64,000 nucleotides of DNA from Rhizopus sp. PT2906 (lineage: Eukaryota > Mucoromycota > Mucoromycetes > Mucorales > Rhizopodaceae). The translations under genes were made by a program, and so were the position numbers. Positions 44,029 through 56,852 of this stretch are shown one piece after another. The stretch covers positions 62,001-126,000 of the forward strand of contig JAMYHX010000039.1 of NCBI GenBank assembly GCA_025529335.1. The letters run 5' to 3'. The first letter of the stretch is position 1, and each line of letters starts with the position of its first letter. Under the pieces are notes generated by a model that saw only the letters and a program-made list of their open reading frames with translations, did not search any database and had not been told where the DNA came from.

Positions 44029-44886
44029 ATGGTTATTATAACAAGAGGTAATATGAGATTGAATTACCAATTCGATGGAGCAGAGAATAGCGTCGATAGT
44101 CCCTTGATATGGTTAATTCATGGAGCAGGCGGTGACTTGAATCATTATGATGACCTGAAGACTGTCTTGGTGAAGCAATCCTATAGAGTACTCACGTGTG
44201 ATATTCGCTATCATGGTCAATCTCAACCTGTAGACGATCAACAGACCGAGTTTCGCTTTGTTGATACATTGGATGATTTAGACTATATCCTATCACATCT
44301 TGTGCACACACACTATCCTTCTTCTACTTGTCGTATTCCCTTGTACATCAGTGGACTATCCATGGGTGGTGTCCTATCTCTTCTATACGCGTCTAGGTAC
44401 GAAAAGGATCCAGAATGGTCAAGGCAACGACAGGTTGAACTCAAGGGCGTGATTCCTATTGCATGTACTGTTCCTGGCCTTTTACGATCAAGGGAAGAAT
44501 GGAAGAAATATCAGGAACCTCCGACACCGAGCATTATTCAATATTCTAAAATGGCCATCGTTCAATCTGCCAAATTGACCAAGTCTCAAGAAGACATTAA
44601 CAGAGCAATGACACAGATATCAGATCTTGCCTTATACCAATGTTTTGCAGAGGTAGCAAACTCACTTTTAGTAGAACAGGACATGTCAGTGATTAAGACG
44701 CCCATGCTATTAATCATCCCTGAACATGATGTGCTTACACGACAAGATATGGAGGATCTTTATGAGATCAATCATCAGCGTAATATTAAATGTCAAAAGG
44801 TGATCATATCAGACGCACTCCATATGGTCATCCTAGATCACAGTCAACAAGTTGCTTATCATATTGCACAGTTTTGTAAAGATTGA
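44029..44886 (+). CDS. Alpha/beta hydrolase, 285 aa
   Basis: Single exon. The oxyanion block is WLIHGAGGDLNHYDDL, the strand VLTCDIRYHGQSQP is typical of the fold, the nucleophile elbow is GLSMGG (Ser), the acid lies in PEHD and the His in ALHMVILDH. No signal peptide. The lid region between strands 6 and 7 is about 70 aa. Substrate unknown. The stop is 5 bp from the convergent TMEM42 stop. Confidence 0.88.
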   Translation: MVIITRGNMRLNYQFDGAENSVDSPLIWLIHGAGGDLNHYDDLKTVLVKQSYRVLTCDIRYHGQSQPVDDQQTEFRFVDTLDDLDYILSHLVHTHYPSSTCRIPLYISGLSMGGVLSLLYASRYEKDPEWSRQRQVELKGVIPIACTVPGLLRSREEWKKYQEPPTPSIIQYSKMAIVQSAKLTKSQEDINRAMTQISDLALYQCFAEVANSLLVEQDMSVIKTPMLLIIPEHDVLTRQDMEDLYEINHQRNIKCQKVIISDALHMVILDHSQQVAYHIAQFCKD

Positions 44887-44891
44887 TTTCT

Positions 44892-45409
44892 TTATTCCTT
44901 CTTTTCCTTTTGTGACTTTGATAATAAAATTGTACCTGACAAGATAAAGCATGCACCTATCCACCATCGTACAGTTAAGGGCTCATTAAATACTAAATAC
45001 CCCAAGATTGCCTACATACAAGAATTAAATGAATTCACTACAAGAAAACGACAATTTTTGCTTACAGAGGCACTGAAGTTGGCAGCTCCATTCACAATGG
45101 AGACCTGTACTGAGGATGATGCAGAGTTTAATGCTTTAGTGAACATGGTCCACATGACTGAATTACATATAAATGTAAAAGCAAAAAATAGGATTCGCGT
45201 TACAAGTAAAGTTGTCTATAGTCTTATTACTCTCTTGACTCTTTCTCTTTCTTTCTTGTATTTACCTCTTCAGGAACAAAACTCAGTTGAATGTACGAAT
45301 GGAGTAGCTTTGTCTTTTCATCAGAAAACAATTTTGCAAAAACAGAAGAAAATGCAGCAAATAGGCCAGAAGTAATAGCAAAGAATATAAAGGAAGCTTT
45401 ACTTGTCAT
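44892..45409 (-). CDS. TMEM42 / EamA-like small membrane protein
   Basis: Three exons (45266-45409, 45066-45215, 44892-45011) give 137 aa with all junctions GT..AG and phase 0. Start MTSKASFIFFAITSGLFAAF; middle VTRILFFAFTFICNSVMWTM, FTKALNSASSSVQVSIVNGA, ANFSAS; end ILGYLVFNEPLTVRWWIGAC and FILSGTILLSKSQKEKKE. Four hydrophobic segments are visible and the AN-N-x-x-A/S-S-x-V pattern fits the TMEM42 group of the drug/metabolite transporter superfamily. Function in any organism is not well known. Confidence 0.85.
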
Positions 45410-45721
45410 TTTTATAATATAAAAGAAAAAGGCAAAATGATTTAATGCCACTCTTTGCTTTTCGGTAGTTCAAAACAAGACAATAATACATCAAGATAAA
45501 AATAAAGACAAAGTGAAATAATGAAGCCTTTATGACTATAGTAAAATAGGCTATTTCTTTTCTTTTTCCCTTATATTCTTAACAAGGTAAGCTTAGTTAC
45601 CGAGAACAATAAGCAACTTCTTTCTCTGAGCTACTGTGACTGTCAATATGTTTTTTGTTGTAAAGAAAATTTACGCGTTGAAATATTTCATTTTTCTCTA
45701 CAAAAGAAAGAAAAATAGAGA

Positions 45722-47414
45722 ATGAATGCGTTTGGAACATCGACAAGTCAACCAAATGTGACGTTTGGAAACACAGGTGAATAGATGACCTCTTTTAAAA
45801 CCACAAAATACTAACATAATACAGCCAATACACAATCATCAGCTGGTACCTTATTTGGAGCCACTCCAAGCAGCAACACTTTTGGAACCAACCCTAATTC
45901 CTCAGCTGGCATCCTATCTGGCACAAGCAGCAACACAAGTGCAGGTACTTTATTTGGAACAACACCAAATACCAGTACCTCTTTTGGTGGTATGTGAATA
46001 AAAACCTCATCATTGAACAATACTAATTTTTAAAAAAAGGCGGCTTTGGAGGCTTTGGTCAGAAATCAGCAGCAGGAAACACATTTGGAGCAACTTCATC
46101 TGCACCTACTGGTTTTGGACAAACACCAGCGACATCAACTGGATCTTTTTCGTTTGGAGCCAATCAGCCTGCTGGCAATGCAGCTACTACTACTACTACT
46201 GCCACAACAGGCGGGTTTGGATCAACTGGATTTAGTGGTTTTGGTTCATTTTCTAACCCTTCAGCTACAACAATGACAACCAATGTAAGCCAAGCAAAGC
46301 CTGCGTTTGGAGGATTGGGGTCATTTGGCAGTAACCAGCAACAACAACAACAGACTGGTTTTGGGATGCAAAATTTACAACAACAACAACAAATGAATAA
46401 ACCACAAGTTCAAGAGAAAGTTTGGCAAGAGCTTGCACTTATCAGAGCACACTTTGACCCCACTTCCCCTCTTTGTCACTTTAGAGTAAATAATCAACCA
46501 TGTTGTTTATTGTTGTATATTAAATTGTTCTGTAGCATTATTTTTACAACATGGTACCACGCGATGAAGTTCACCTATATGTTCGCCCACCTAATCAAGA
46601 TGAAAACTTGTGGAATGAAGCTATTCGAAAGAATCCCGATCCAACATGGTAAGCTTTATTGACAGCTAATTTATATGCATACGATTAAATCGTTTACCCT
46701 CAAACAGCCTAGTGCCGGTTTTGGCTGTTGGATTTGACGATATATTAAAACGTATGGAGATTCAGTCCCAGCAAAATGAAATATATCAAGACAAACTAAA
46801 GGTAACAAAGAAATAGGGTCAAGCGAGCATCTGTCATTGAATCGACATTTTAGGAAATTGGACAAAGATTAGCGTCAGTTCAACGTGAATATCTACTTAA
46901 AACATTGGTGAAATTAGAAGAACATAAACGTCGTCATATCAACCTGACTCAACGATTGCTACGAGTAAAGTGATATCAACCATTATCATTAACGACTAAC
47001 TCTTTTTTTTTTTGTAGCTGCTTCGATATAGCCAAGTTCTTCGTTATAAAAACTTCCCACTAAATGCAGAAGAGGAAAAGACGCTTGAACAATTAAACCA
47101 ATTAGCAGCACCAGATAATAGTCCTGAAGAGCTTCATGCAAAGATGGTTCATTTATGGAGTCGACTTCAAACAGCCAAGGCAGCATTGTCAGATGCGAAT
47201 AACAAAAATGAAGTTTGGCGGTCAGTTAGTGAAGAAGATACCAATAGAATCGCAAAGGTATATATATATATATAATATGTATGTAAACATAAGCTCATGT
47301 TGTCTATAGGTTCTCGAGGATGACCAGCAGGGCATTTTGCATATTGCAAGTATATTAAAAGCTGATACAAGAAAGATGGATGAGATCGTAGACACAATAA
47401 AGAATGCTAAATGA
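45722..47414 (+). CDS. FG nucleoporin Nup54/Nup57
   Basis: Part of the Nup62-Nup58-Nup54 channel complex of the nuclear pore. The start exon MNAFGTSTSQPNVTFGNT opens a run of FG/GFG/LFG repeats (TLFGATPSSNTFGTNP, GGFGGFGQKSAAGNTFG, SGFGSFSNPSA) with Gln runs. Then KVWQELALIRAHFDPTSPLC, FYNMVPRDEVHLYVRPPNQD, ENLWNEAIRKNPDPT and VPVLAVGFDDILKRMEIQSQ form the conserved Nup54 domain, followed by coiled coils (LVKLEEHKRRHINLTQRLLR) and a tail ending MDEIVDTIKNAK. About eight introns. Clear family member; the Nup54 versus Nup57 name is a naming matter. Confidence 0.93.
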
Positions 47415-48354
47415 GTGTAATAAAAATCAATTTATTACGAAAACACGCCTGTTTCTAATTATACGGCAGAAGTGGGCTTTTTTTTTATTTATAAAAGATG
47501 CGTTTGCTCAGCCTGATTACACAGCCAGTTGTTTTTATTTATATCTCTCTTTCTTTATCTGGTTAGCTTCATGCTTGAATTATTGTAAAAGACATGTTAA
47601 AGTGATGGATCAATGAAGAGATTTACTGTGATTTATATGTAAAAGGGTAAAACGGAATTGAGTCTCGAGATATATATTTCAATAACAACAACCATCTAGA
47701 TCAGAAATCAATAAAACACCCGTCTTTTGATCAGAACGATCACTGTTGAAAGAACAAACAAGATAGGGTTGTTGCGAGCAAAGAAATAAAACGCAGCCCA
47801 GTTATAATGTTGAATAAAATCGGATGCTTTCTATTGTGGAATAATAAAGCTATGGCCATGGCTCATGCTTGTGTCTCTTTGAAGGTTTGAGAGACGACGA
47901 AAGAATCATGGAAGGTGCCTGTTATTCCTTTTCATTATTGTCTATCCTTTGCATACACAAGCATCAAAAGCTTATATATTTCATTGTAGTTCCTTTTACA
48001 ACTCTTATAAAGCATTTTTAAGATTGCCTGATTTCCTCTTTTTTTTTTTTCTGCTATTGTTCTGAGTTTTCATTATGTGTTGTTGACAATGAATTGATGA
48101 CCGCGCTTTGATATCATGACAACTCTAACAAAATAAAGCAAAATAGAGAAAACAGATCGAGGCTAGATTCTGGATTTTGAAAGAATTAAAGAAAAGGAAA
48201 ATAGAAAGGAGCTAAAGATCCAATTAAGGAGATGATTTTCGCCTTGTCTTACATTTAACAACTTTTCCGACCAAATTTACCGTGTAACCAGTGTCTATTT
48301 AATACACTTTTTTTTCTCTTTCTTTCTTCTTTTCCCTTTCATACTCTTTCAATC
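47415..48354. other. Intergenic region, chitin deacetylase promoter
   Basis: About 940 bp with no convincing gene. A 45-nt pyrimidine tract (about 48305-48350, C/T only apart from a few A) immediately precedes the start codon and is probably the leader of a strongly expressed gene. Confidence 0.5.
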
Positions 48355-50187
48355 ATGAAGTCATTAGCATTAATCGCAAGCATCAGCTTAGCATTATTTG
48401 GATCTGCCATTGCTCAAGAAGGAGCCACGGTCCCTGTTGGATCTGGACAATCTACCTCTAGCAATTATTCTTGCGATCCTAATACATGTAAAATTGCCAA
48501 CAACTGTTTATGTGCATCCCAATCACCACCAGGTGGATTAGACCCTAAAGATACACCTCAAGTAAAGTAAAGATAATAGATATTTAAAACAATACTCATT
48601 TTCTTTCTTTAGTTTGTTACTGTCACCTTTGACGACTCTATTCAGCCTGCCTTGATACAAACAGCCCTGTCAATGGTGAATGTTACGTAAGATTTTGTGA
48701 TATTTTTAGGATATTAAGCTTGTCTTTTCTAATTGACTTTTTATTTTTCGCAGTAACCCTAATGGTTGTCCCGGTCACGGTACCTGGTAAAGTGGCAAAC
48801 ATTTCTATTTTTGGTATTGTACTAAATTTACTTTTTTTATTTTTATCTCAGGTTCGTTTCAATGCAGTATACAGATTTCTCATTGGTACAACAGTGGTAT
48901 GCAGCTGGCAACGAAATTGCGGAGTAAGTTATTTTTGATATTATCAACCCGTATGGACGTTTAACACCATTTCATTATAGCCATACCTTCACTCACGTAG
49001 GCACACCTTCTGCTCAAGAAATTTCAGCCTGTAAATCCATGTTGAATGCCTATGGTGGCATCCCCAACTCAAAGATTCAAGGTTTCCGTGCACCCTTTTT
49101 GAATTATACCAAAGACACCTTAAATATCATCAGCCAACAAGGCTTCCTGTACGATTCAAGTTCAAGTGCGGTTACTGATGATGCTTACTGGCCATACACG
49201 CTTGATAATGGTATGGCTAATGACTGTTGGACTGGTATCTGTAATGCTGGTCAAGTCAAGTTACCAGGTCTTTGGGAAATTCCAATGTATTCCGTTCTTG
49301 ATAACAAGTCTATTCCTCAATTAATGGATGTATATTTATCTGGTAGTCCCGCTGATGTTACTGCATGTAAGCTATATTCTTAAAGCATTGACCCCCCAAA
49401 AAGATATTAACATAGAATTAAGGGAGCAACGCTGCTTTTGATAAACATTACAATGGAAATCGACAACCTTTTGGTATCTACGTTCACCCAACCCATTTGA
49501 CCACTTACCCCGGTCTTCCTGATCCTAAGGATATGTTCCAAGCCGTCCTCAGTTTCATTCAATCCATTGCTTCCAAGCAAGACGTCTGGTTCGTCACTAA
49601 TCAGCAATTATTACAATGGATGAAGAACCCCGTCAAGGCTTCTGAATTGGGCAAGCAGGATTACATGCAATGTAAGCAACCTGTTATTCCCAAAGAGATC
49701 TGTAACGGCTTGGATGATGATCACAATGGTGTCATTGATGATAACTTGATCAACAGCTGTAATTTTGGTCAAAGTAGTACCAAGACTTGCTTCAACTGTC
49801 CTGGATCAGCTCCCACTTTAGACAACCCCACACCCGCTTCTACTGCTCAAAATGGAACTGCAGGCTACCGTTACCCCATTCCTGATAACTGCGAGTAAGT
49901 AGCTGAATGTTTGATCTATTTTTTATTTATTTGCTGATCCATTGTTTAATAGCACTACTTGGTGGGATCCTATCGGTAACACTTGTCTCTGTACATCTGC
50001 TGAATGTCAGCTCAAGAGTATCGCTGTCTCTAGACCCAACAACACATCTTCATCTTCAAGCTCCAGTTCCAGCAATTCTGCCTCATCATCCAATTCATCC
50101 AACAAGACAAGTGATGCATCTAGCCTATCAGCCTCTATTATACCTGCAGTGCTTATGGCTGGTTTAATTGGTCAATTACTATTCTAA
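48355..50187 (+). CDS. Chitin deacetylase-like protein (CE4), GPI-anchored
   Basis: Deacetylates chitin to chitosan, a main wall polymer in Mucorales. Signal peptide MKSLALIASISLALFGSAIAQ, a Cys-rich segment (YSCDPNTCKIANNCLC), then the NodB domain: VTVTFDDSIQPAL, GTWFVSMQYTDFSLVQQWY, AAGNEIADHTFTHVGTPSAQ (Asp, His...His metal site), IQGFRAPFLNYTKDTL and PFGIYVHPTHLTTYPGLPD. The first motif is TFDDS, not the common TFDDGP, as in the CDA-like subgroup also found in insects. A Cys-rich tail contains DDHNGVIDDN, then a Ser/Asn run and a hydrophobic end (IIPAVLMAGLIGQLLF) for GPI attachment. Six introns. Confidence 0.9.
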
Positions 50188-50232
50188 TCTTTAAAATAAC
50201 CATGTAATAAATATTTTTTATTTCGCTTTCTC

Positions 50233-53200
50233 TTATAAAGAATTGGCCACTTTCTGCTTGATTTCTAGAATAAGATTCAAGAATTCTGGATTGCTGTTTT
50301 ATAAAGTTAATCAACAGGATTTTGTATACATTTAATAACTTACTTTCTATATTCTGAATTTGCAGATGACAGGTTAAATATGCCAGCCATCATTTGTTCT
50401 GCTACAGCTTGTGTGACAGTAGGTGGGAAATCACGCAAGAGGCGAAGACAGTTGAGAATATCTTCCAGCATTACATTTCTAGCCGCGGCAGAGATACACA
50501 GTCTTAATAAGCCAACCACAGTTCGCTCTACTACCAGCACGCTCTGTTTCTCTGCAAAGTCGAGTATGCCAAACATGTAATCTGTTGCATATGACCTAAA
50601 TATAAAGCATTAAAGTATGTCCGGTTTAAGATAAGCCATCATACCATAATTCCTCTATCCTATCCGCATTGCGTACAGTGATTGTCACCATAAACTCCAA
50701 AAATAGAACTGTGGCTGGATCATAGGGTATTGTCACTGTTGATTTTTTCATTGCTTCACTATCATAGCCAACTGAACGTATGGCACTCAGTAGACATTTA
50801 TGGGTTTCTAAGCTAACTGCAGTAATGTTTGTAAACAGTTCCTCTAGCTTACAAGCAGATACGCAATCCACTGCACACATGGTCATCTCCACCTCTTCCT
50901 CCGTCGGATCACGGCTGTAGGCTTCGTCATTAGAATAAGGAGATAAAAGATAAGAAGAAAGCGTGGATAGAAGCGAGCCATCTCTGCGGTTTTGCTGTTT
51001 TGAAGGCTTTGGTGTCTTTGGCTTGAGTGGAATATTGGTTGTTCCAGATAAGAAGTCTTCTACCTTGAGCATAGAATTGGGTAGAAGAGAATTAAGGAAA
51101 AGGTTACGAATGATCTGAAGCACCTTTGTCCAGCTCTTGCGAAGGGCATTTCCGTATCTCGTAACTACTGTGAACAAGACGACGGCTGCGAGTTGTCCTT
51201 TATAATCTCGGCCAAATCTTACCGCAAGCTTACTCACCACATATTTCTGACCAGCCACGTCTACGATGGGATCAGGTACAAATGATGTGTGGTTATCAAG
51301 TAATCCAGTCATTGTGGCCAAGTTAACGACGATACTGTCGAACGCATCATACAGTTCAAAGTGTGCAGCAAGAGTAGCGCAGTGACGGAAACCGGTGATT
51401 GCTCTCTCCAGTGTATCATCGTCTTGAGCTGTATTAAACGCACATGAAATTGCTGCTACCAAAGGCTTCCATACTAGCTTGAACATGGCATGATCATAAG
51501 AAGATGTTGAACATTGTTCAAAAGGGTCCGCCACTGCAGCTCGGTGCTGTAACTGTTTCCAAGCATAATTGAAGCCCAAGAGGCCATCGTGCTCGTCTGG
51601 CATCAGTATTTCATCTTTTTGTATAGCTTCATACATAGCTGTAAGATATTCTTTTGGAAAATCCTTATTGTCGTTCATTCCACGTATGTTTCGAATATAT
51701 TGTTCAGCAGACATGCGTGATTGATGTCTGATCTGTGGATTATGCTGATCTGTATTCAACAAGATGATCGAGAAGGCTAATATTTGAGCAGCCTTCAGGT
51801 TCGCAATTCCGGAAGGTTCGACATTGAAAAACGTCTCTGCAAATGTATCAGTGACACGCTCAATCTGTTGAGCTTCGCCTGGTAAGCGGAACGTCTCGAG
51901 CACCATACGTAATGCCTCATCCATACGTTTCTAACTTTCCTTTTAGTATACGCTTTTTTCAAAAAAAAAATATACTTACACCCTTAAAGTCAAACTGACG
52001 CATGTACGCTTGCAGTACATCGAAATTCTCGGGTTTACCGAGATATTCCCCCACTACCTTTTTATCCAACTGTTGAGTTGATCGCAAAAAGTTTGAAAGA
52101 CTCTTGTTGATATCGTTACTTTCATCAGGTACAATAATGTTGTTTTCTAGCAGGAAGGCGATGCCCTTCTTGGGAGATTCGTTGAATAAGCTCGCGCCTT
52201 TTAAGATAATCTTCTTGCGTCGCTTGCGTTCAAGCAGCTCTTCAATTTTGTTAGAATCCTATATAATTTGTTAGACATACTCTACATATACAATACAAAA
52301 GCATGTTATGCTTTTTCTTACACATACAACATAGTCATCATTTATCTAAAAGACGATTAGTGTTTCGTTTAGACTTAACGCCGATAGGACATACCTTGCT
52401 TAATACTCGTTCTGTCATTTGAGCAATAAACATGCAGATCGTATCCAGACAAAGTGTGTGATGATTAGTAACCGAATAACTTTGAGGGTCAGGGAAAGAG
52501 TTCTAGCAACAGCAACATAAGAATGAATCCGGCCACTTTTTTATAGCCTGCTTTTTCTTACCTTGCAGAGAAACTGAATTAGCTCTTCAAAGAGGTCTCC
52601 ACAAGTTACATCACAGTCATAGTTATACCACAAGCCAATCATAAACGTCTCCCTACGCACAAATTGCAGCAAACACTCGAGCAGCAACTCGCGTACTTCG
52701 GGTGTCATTGTCGTGTGATCTCCAGAGTAGTTCTTACTGGTCCTTGGATAATCAGTTGGCTTGCCCAAAAACATGTTGGGTGAAGCGCTTCGAGTGTCAC
52801 TAATGATGCCTTGTTCTATTGTATCCAGTTTAGGCGCCATAAAGGTTATGTTTCCGTCCTCATCAACGTCCACGATGACATTACGACTGCCTGCACCAGT
52901 GGGTGGAGATAATCTCTGGATCAAGAAATACAAGAACAACTCTTGCTGTAGTTTCAAATGAGGGCCGAGTGTATCAAATACGGTTGCGATAACCCGAAGT
53001 GATAAAGAAAGTAGAGGTATAAAATCTGTTTTTGCGAGTTGAAAGACGTATTTACAAAATTCGTCTGTGACTAACGACCTTAGGATTTCAAAGCGTCCTA
53101 TACTTCTCCCTCCCACTTCAAACGCCACATTTAAGAGACCCAGTGCCATCATTCGCATCGAATCTGTATGCTTGTGTTCATGAGGGTTCAATAATGATAT

Positions 53201-54577
53201 TAAAACCCGGAGTAATTCTCGAATTGTGGGTATCCCATATGGTTTTGGAATAGTGCTCTGGTCATTGACTACTATAAAACTTATGAGTATAATTCTAGTT
53301 ACATCAAAAGAAAGGGGTTACCTAAGAATGAGCTTTTAGCTTCAGGCACAGGTTCAGATGAGGTGGTATACGAAGTAGCTGCCAACTTATCATCCACAGA
53401 TTCTACTTCCTGATCCTTTTCTGCCTCCGCTTTCTGCTGCTGTTCTGAACTTACATTGTCTGCATCGAGTGACGAAGTATCTTTTGGTGTATTCATGTGA
53501 ACATGTTCTGTAAGCTCTTCTGATGCCTCTAATGATGATGTTACGAATGACCAATCATCCTCCAAGTTTTTTAACCTAACAGGAATCAATGCTATGTAAA
53601 CCTATAGGGTTGTAATCTAACCTTTCAAAAATAGAGACAATCATGTTTATCATTGAGTGTTCTGCTGATTTCCTCAACATTTCTATAAAGCATGCTGTTA
53701 AAATGCGAATCACAAAATAGCATCTCTTTGTACGTACCACTGAGCCTCATCTGGCAGCACATACTGAGTCCAGATTCCATTATTTCACAAACTGCTTCGT
53801 CGCTCAATACTTGTCCACAATCACTTACTAAAGCCATTTCTAATACCTGTAGCATACGCAATAGCACTAATTCATCAGAGACTGCATCAGAGGCCTCAAA
53901 CTTGCAGCCACTTGTAGCTGAGGTCAATGTGTTCATTGCATAAGCAATATTAGGACTTTGTACACCCAAGATGCCATAATGCAGAAATTTTTCAATACTC
54001 CCCAAAGATATTGCCGCGATTTGTCCTGTTGTATTACCAGAGCAAATGACCTCAAGGAAAGGCTGAACGAGCTCAATAGCGTCGATATCTTTTGCATCTA
54101 TATAGTTTTATATAAGTGCATCTTGTTATCATCTATTGATTCCCGTCTTCTTACTTTCGACGCTCTCAAGATGTTGTTTAAGTTTGATGAACCCTTCTAG
54201 TAATGGATTTCTCTAACACATATACATGTTTATCTCTGTTTATATTATTGTTTTCATAATATTTACCTCTTTTGCACTTGAATCTTTTGTATATGTCCTT
54301 CCACTACGTAAGCCCATGCTATCTCCTAAGCTACCCATTTGAAGATTGCTTACATTCATGCCTGACCATCGTGCACTTTTACGCATGGCGCTTGTTACGG
54401 CTGAGGTACTGATTTAGTAAACATGATATTTTTTTGCATGCATTCATTTATACCGATTATTTCAGCATGAATAATCTGAAACCAGCTCGCTTCAGACTTT
54501 AATGTCGTCTCATGTGCTGCCTTTACTGTTTGAATCGATTGATTTCCTGGTTTAACTGATTTAGGCTGTGATGTCAT
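50233..54577 (-). CDS. Gea/GBF1-type Arf guanine nucleotide exchange factor
   Basis: A large Golgi Arf1 activator. The N-terminus is MTSQPKSVKPGNQSIQ, then WFQIIHAEIIGI, SAMRKSARW and the DCB block NPLLEGFIKLK and SLGSIEKFLHYGILG. The Sec7 domain contains FRLPGEAQQIERVTDTFAET with the catalytic Glu, then ILAFSIILLNTDQHNPQI and KEYLTAMYEAIQKDEILMPD. HDS regions follow (VWKPLVAAISCAFNTAQDDD, HFELYDAFDSIVVNLATMTG). The C-terminus reads PEFLNLILEIKQKVANSL. About ten introns. It is convergent with chitin deacetylase (45 bp between stops). Domain order fits GBF1/Gea rather than BIG/Sec7. Confidence 0.92.
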
Positions 54578-55415
54578 AAAAGCAGTTTCTTTGGAAAAGA
54601 AAATGGGGAAATGGCTCAGGAGATACGGACACGTATATTTTTTGAATTTCAGCTCAAAGCTCCCGTAAACTTTAACAGTGATTAGCAACAAAAGAGATCT
54701 GTTTGCTGGTAACCTGTTTTACTTGATCTTTTATTGTTTTATATTCACAGACAAGGATTGAACTGATAATAATCATTTTAACGTGTACTGTTGCTTGAGC
54801 AAAAGAGGGGAAGAGTACGGAAGCAAAGTTGGACCTTTTACCGTTAGTTATTGATTTGCATTTTATCGTTTAAAGGCAACATGTTTACATACCACTCAGT
54901 AATCTATTGCTCTCTTCTTTAGAGCAGGCATATCATTTATTACTTGAATGCTTTCTATTGTGGTTTTTGACCTTACTTGCTCTTAGCAGAAACTAATGGT
55001 TGATTTTATTGCGCAATAATGAACCATTCAGCAAAAATTGTTCGACTATTCATAACCCTTATATGTTACGATAGTAGAAGTGTAGCCTTATGAATAATAG
55101 CACCACTACAAGTGAATGGTAAAAAATGGGATGTATCGAGAATTTCTAAAGGATCTTGTGAAAAAGTTTTATAAAGAACAATGTAAAGTTATTTTGGCAA
55201 AAAAAAAAAAAAAAAAAAAAAAAAGGTGACAAACTTTGGGCCAAGTATCTTGTGTGAGAATAACAAACAAGGAAACCTTTTGGATGAAATGATAATCAAT
55301 CTGTAAACAGAAACAGAACAAATCTTGGTGTGGAGCGTAATATTAAGTGTTCTTTATTTCAATGGTGAATTGAATGGATAATGTTGAAAATAAATGTATA
55401 ATTGTATAAAATGAA
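54578..55415. other. Intergenic region, Gea/GBF1 promoter
   Basis: About 840 bp, AT-rich, with an A-run at about 55200-55224. No gene seen. Confidence 0.5.
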
Positions 55416-55679
55416 TTAGAATTTGTGTCCATTGTTTTGCATTTCCATATGCTTTACAACATCGTGCAGACCGTCCGTATGCCCAAGTTCAATGTCGGAG
55501 TAATCAGGAAAAATACTTTCTGGAAGTCCTTGAGTGTTATAAGATGGATGCTGGAAGTTTGTAGGTCTTGGTGCAGGCGTAGATGAATCAGTTGTAGGAG
55601 TAGATTGAGCCAATTGCTCAACAGGTAAAGCTAGTGCTAGGCTAATGAATGCAACAAGAGGTAAAAAGACGCGAACCAT
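55416..55679 (-). CDS. Small secreted protein, 87 aa
   Basis: Start taken at MVRVFLPLVAFISLALALPV because this gives a good signal peptide; an ATG six codons upstream (55697) is less likely. The mature part is about 68 aa, with a Thr/Ser/Pro-rich stretch (STPTTDSSTPAPRPTNF), an aromatic middle (HPSYNTQGLPESIFPDYSDI) and a His/Met-rich end (VVKHMEMQNNGHKF). No Cys. No family recognised. It may be secreted or a wall peptide. Confidence 0.6.
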   Translation of the reverse strand: MVRVFLPLVAFISLALALPVEQLAQSTPTTDSSTPAPRPTNFQHPSYNTQGLPESIFPDYSDIELGHTDGLHDVVKHMEMQNNGHKF

Positions 55680-55697
55680 TTGAATTGAAGGATACAA

Positions 55698-56300
55698 AGA
55701 GACAAGGAATAAAACAGTGTATTTATATATTTTCTCTTAAATCCCGAAGAGCTAAAATCATCTGGATCTAAGTTTTTCCCTTCTGTCTCTTTCATTGTCT
55801 TGCCGAAAGAGGCAATGAATCAGAAAACATAAATATAGAAACAAGAGCACTTTAAAATAGAAAATTTCAAAAAAAGACAAATTATCCAAAAATGATATTG
55901 CTATAGCAACTTCATGGCAACCTTTCATATTTGATGTTGTTATTTTATCGTATCAACTAGAAAAAACATGAAAACAGTATCTTAATGGCACACTACTGTT
56001 GCTTATTTTGTATCAGATCATGCTTCTCTTGTTGTTTCTGATGTCATTCTTTTCTATTTTTCCGAATTTTCTTCTTGGCAAAACGGGAATATGAATGGAA
56101 GCATCACATCATTAAGGAAGAATTGATTCTGACTAGCCTTTTCTGTCAATATGTAAAAGCAATTGTAACTATAAGTAAAGTTTTCTTTATTAAACATCAC
56201 GCAAGGCACGTGTGTGTGTGTGTGTGTATCATTGGGAAGGGATGCAATTGAGGTATATAAAGAGAGGGGGTAACAGAATAAGAATAATAATAATGATAAT
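55698..56300. other. Intergenic region
   Basis: About 600 bp with a (TG)n run at about 56211-56227. No gene seen. Confidence 0.5.
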
Positions 56301-56852
56301 CTACCATTGATGTGTTGAGTACAGTGCAGCAAATACGATTATAAGAATGATTATAATTGTACTAAATCCAATTGACATGATTCTATTCAATCGTTGCCAT
56401 CTCTCTGCCATTTTTCCGCCTTTTTCTCTCACTTGTCTCGGCCAGAATGACCCCAGCCACCAGAAGGGAGGGAATAAGAACCCAAAAAGGAACAATAAGC
56501 CTCCAACAGAGTAAAATCCATCTTCGTCGTCCTTTTTTAATATCCACCACGCTGGTTTCTCGGTCTCAGAAGGCTCTTCTTTGGGTGATCTCTTTAATTC
56601 TTTAATGTTAGACCAAACCAAGTCTTGATCTGGAACCATTTTTGGCTTCAGTATAGATGCATCTCCTGGAAATGGGTGATCAAGGTGATGTCTATCTTGT
56701 TGTTGTTGTTGTTGTTGTCTATCTGCTGATGGACTCATGGCAGAAGAAGAAGGCATGTGTGAAATAAGAGGAGTCGCTGAACTCGTTGAATATCTGCTAT
56801 TCATGAGCTGTTCTGTTACTTTTAATGACAAATCACTCTCTTTGTTGTTCAT
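56301..56852 (-). CDS. Two-TM membrane protein of unknown function, 183 aa
   Basis: Single exon. Ser/Gln-rich N-terminal 100 aa (with a Gln run encoded by CAA repeats at about 56700-56718), then PAWWILKKDDEDGFYSVGGL, a first hydrophobic segment (LLFLFGFLFPPFWWLGSFWP) and a second (GFSTIIIILIIVFAALY) after a basic loop RWQRLNRIMSI. The Trp-rich PFWWLGSFWP...W-x-x-x-NR-x-MS arrangement is a pattern I have seen in small fungal membrane proteins. The function is unknown. Confidence 0.75.
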   Translation of the reverse strand: MNNKESDLSLKVTEQLMNSRYSTSSATPLISHMPSSSAMSPSADRQQQQQQQDRHHLDHPFPGDASILKPKMVPDQDLVWSNIKELKRSPKEEPSETEKPAWWILKKDDEDGFYSVGGLLFLFGFLFPPFWWLGSFWPRQVREKGGKMAERWQRLNRIMSIGFSTIIIILIIVFAALYSTHQW

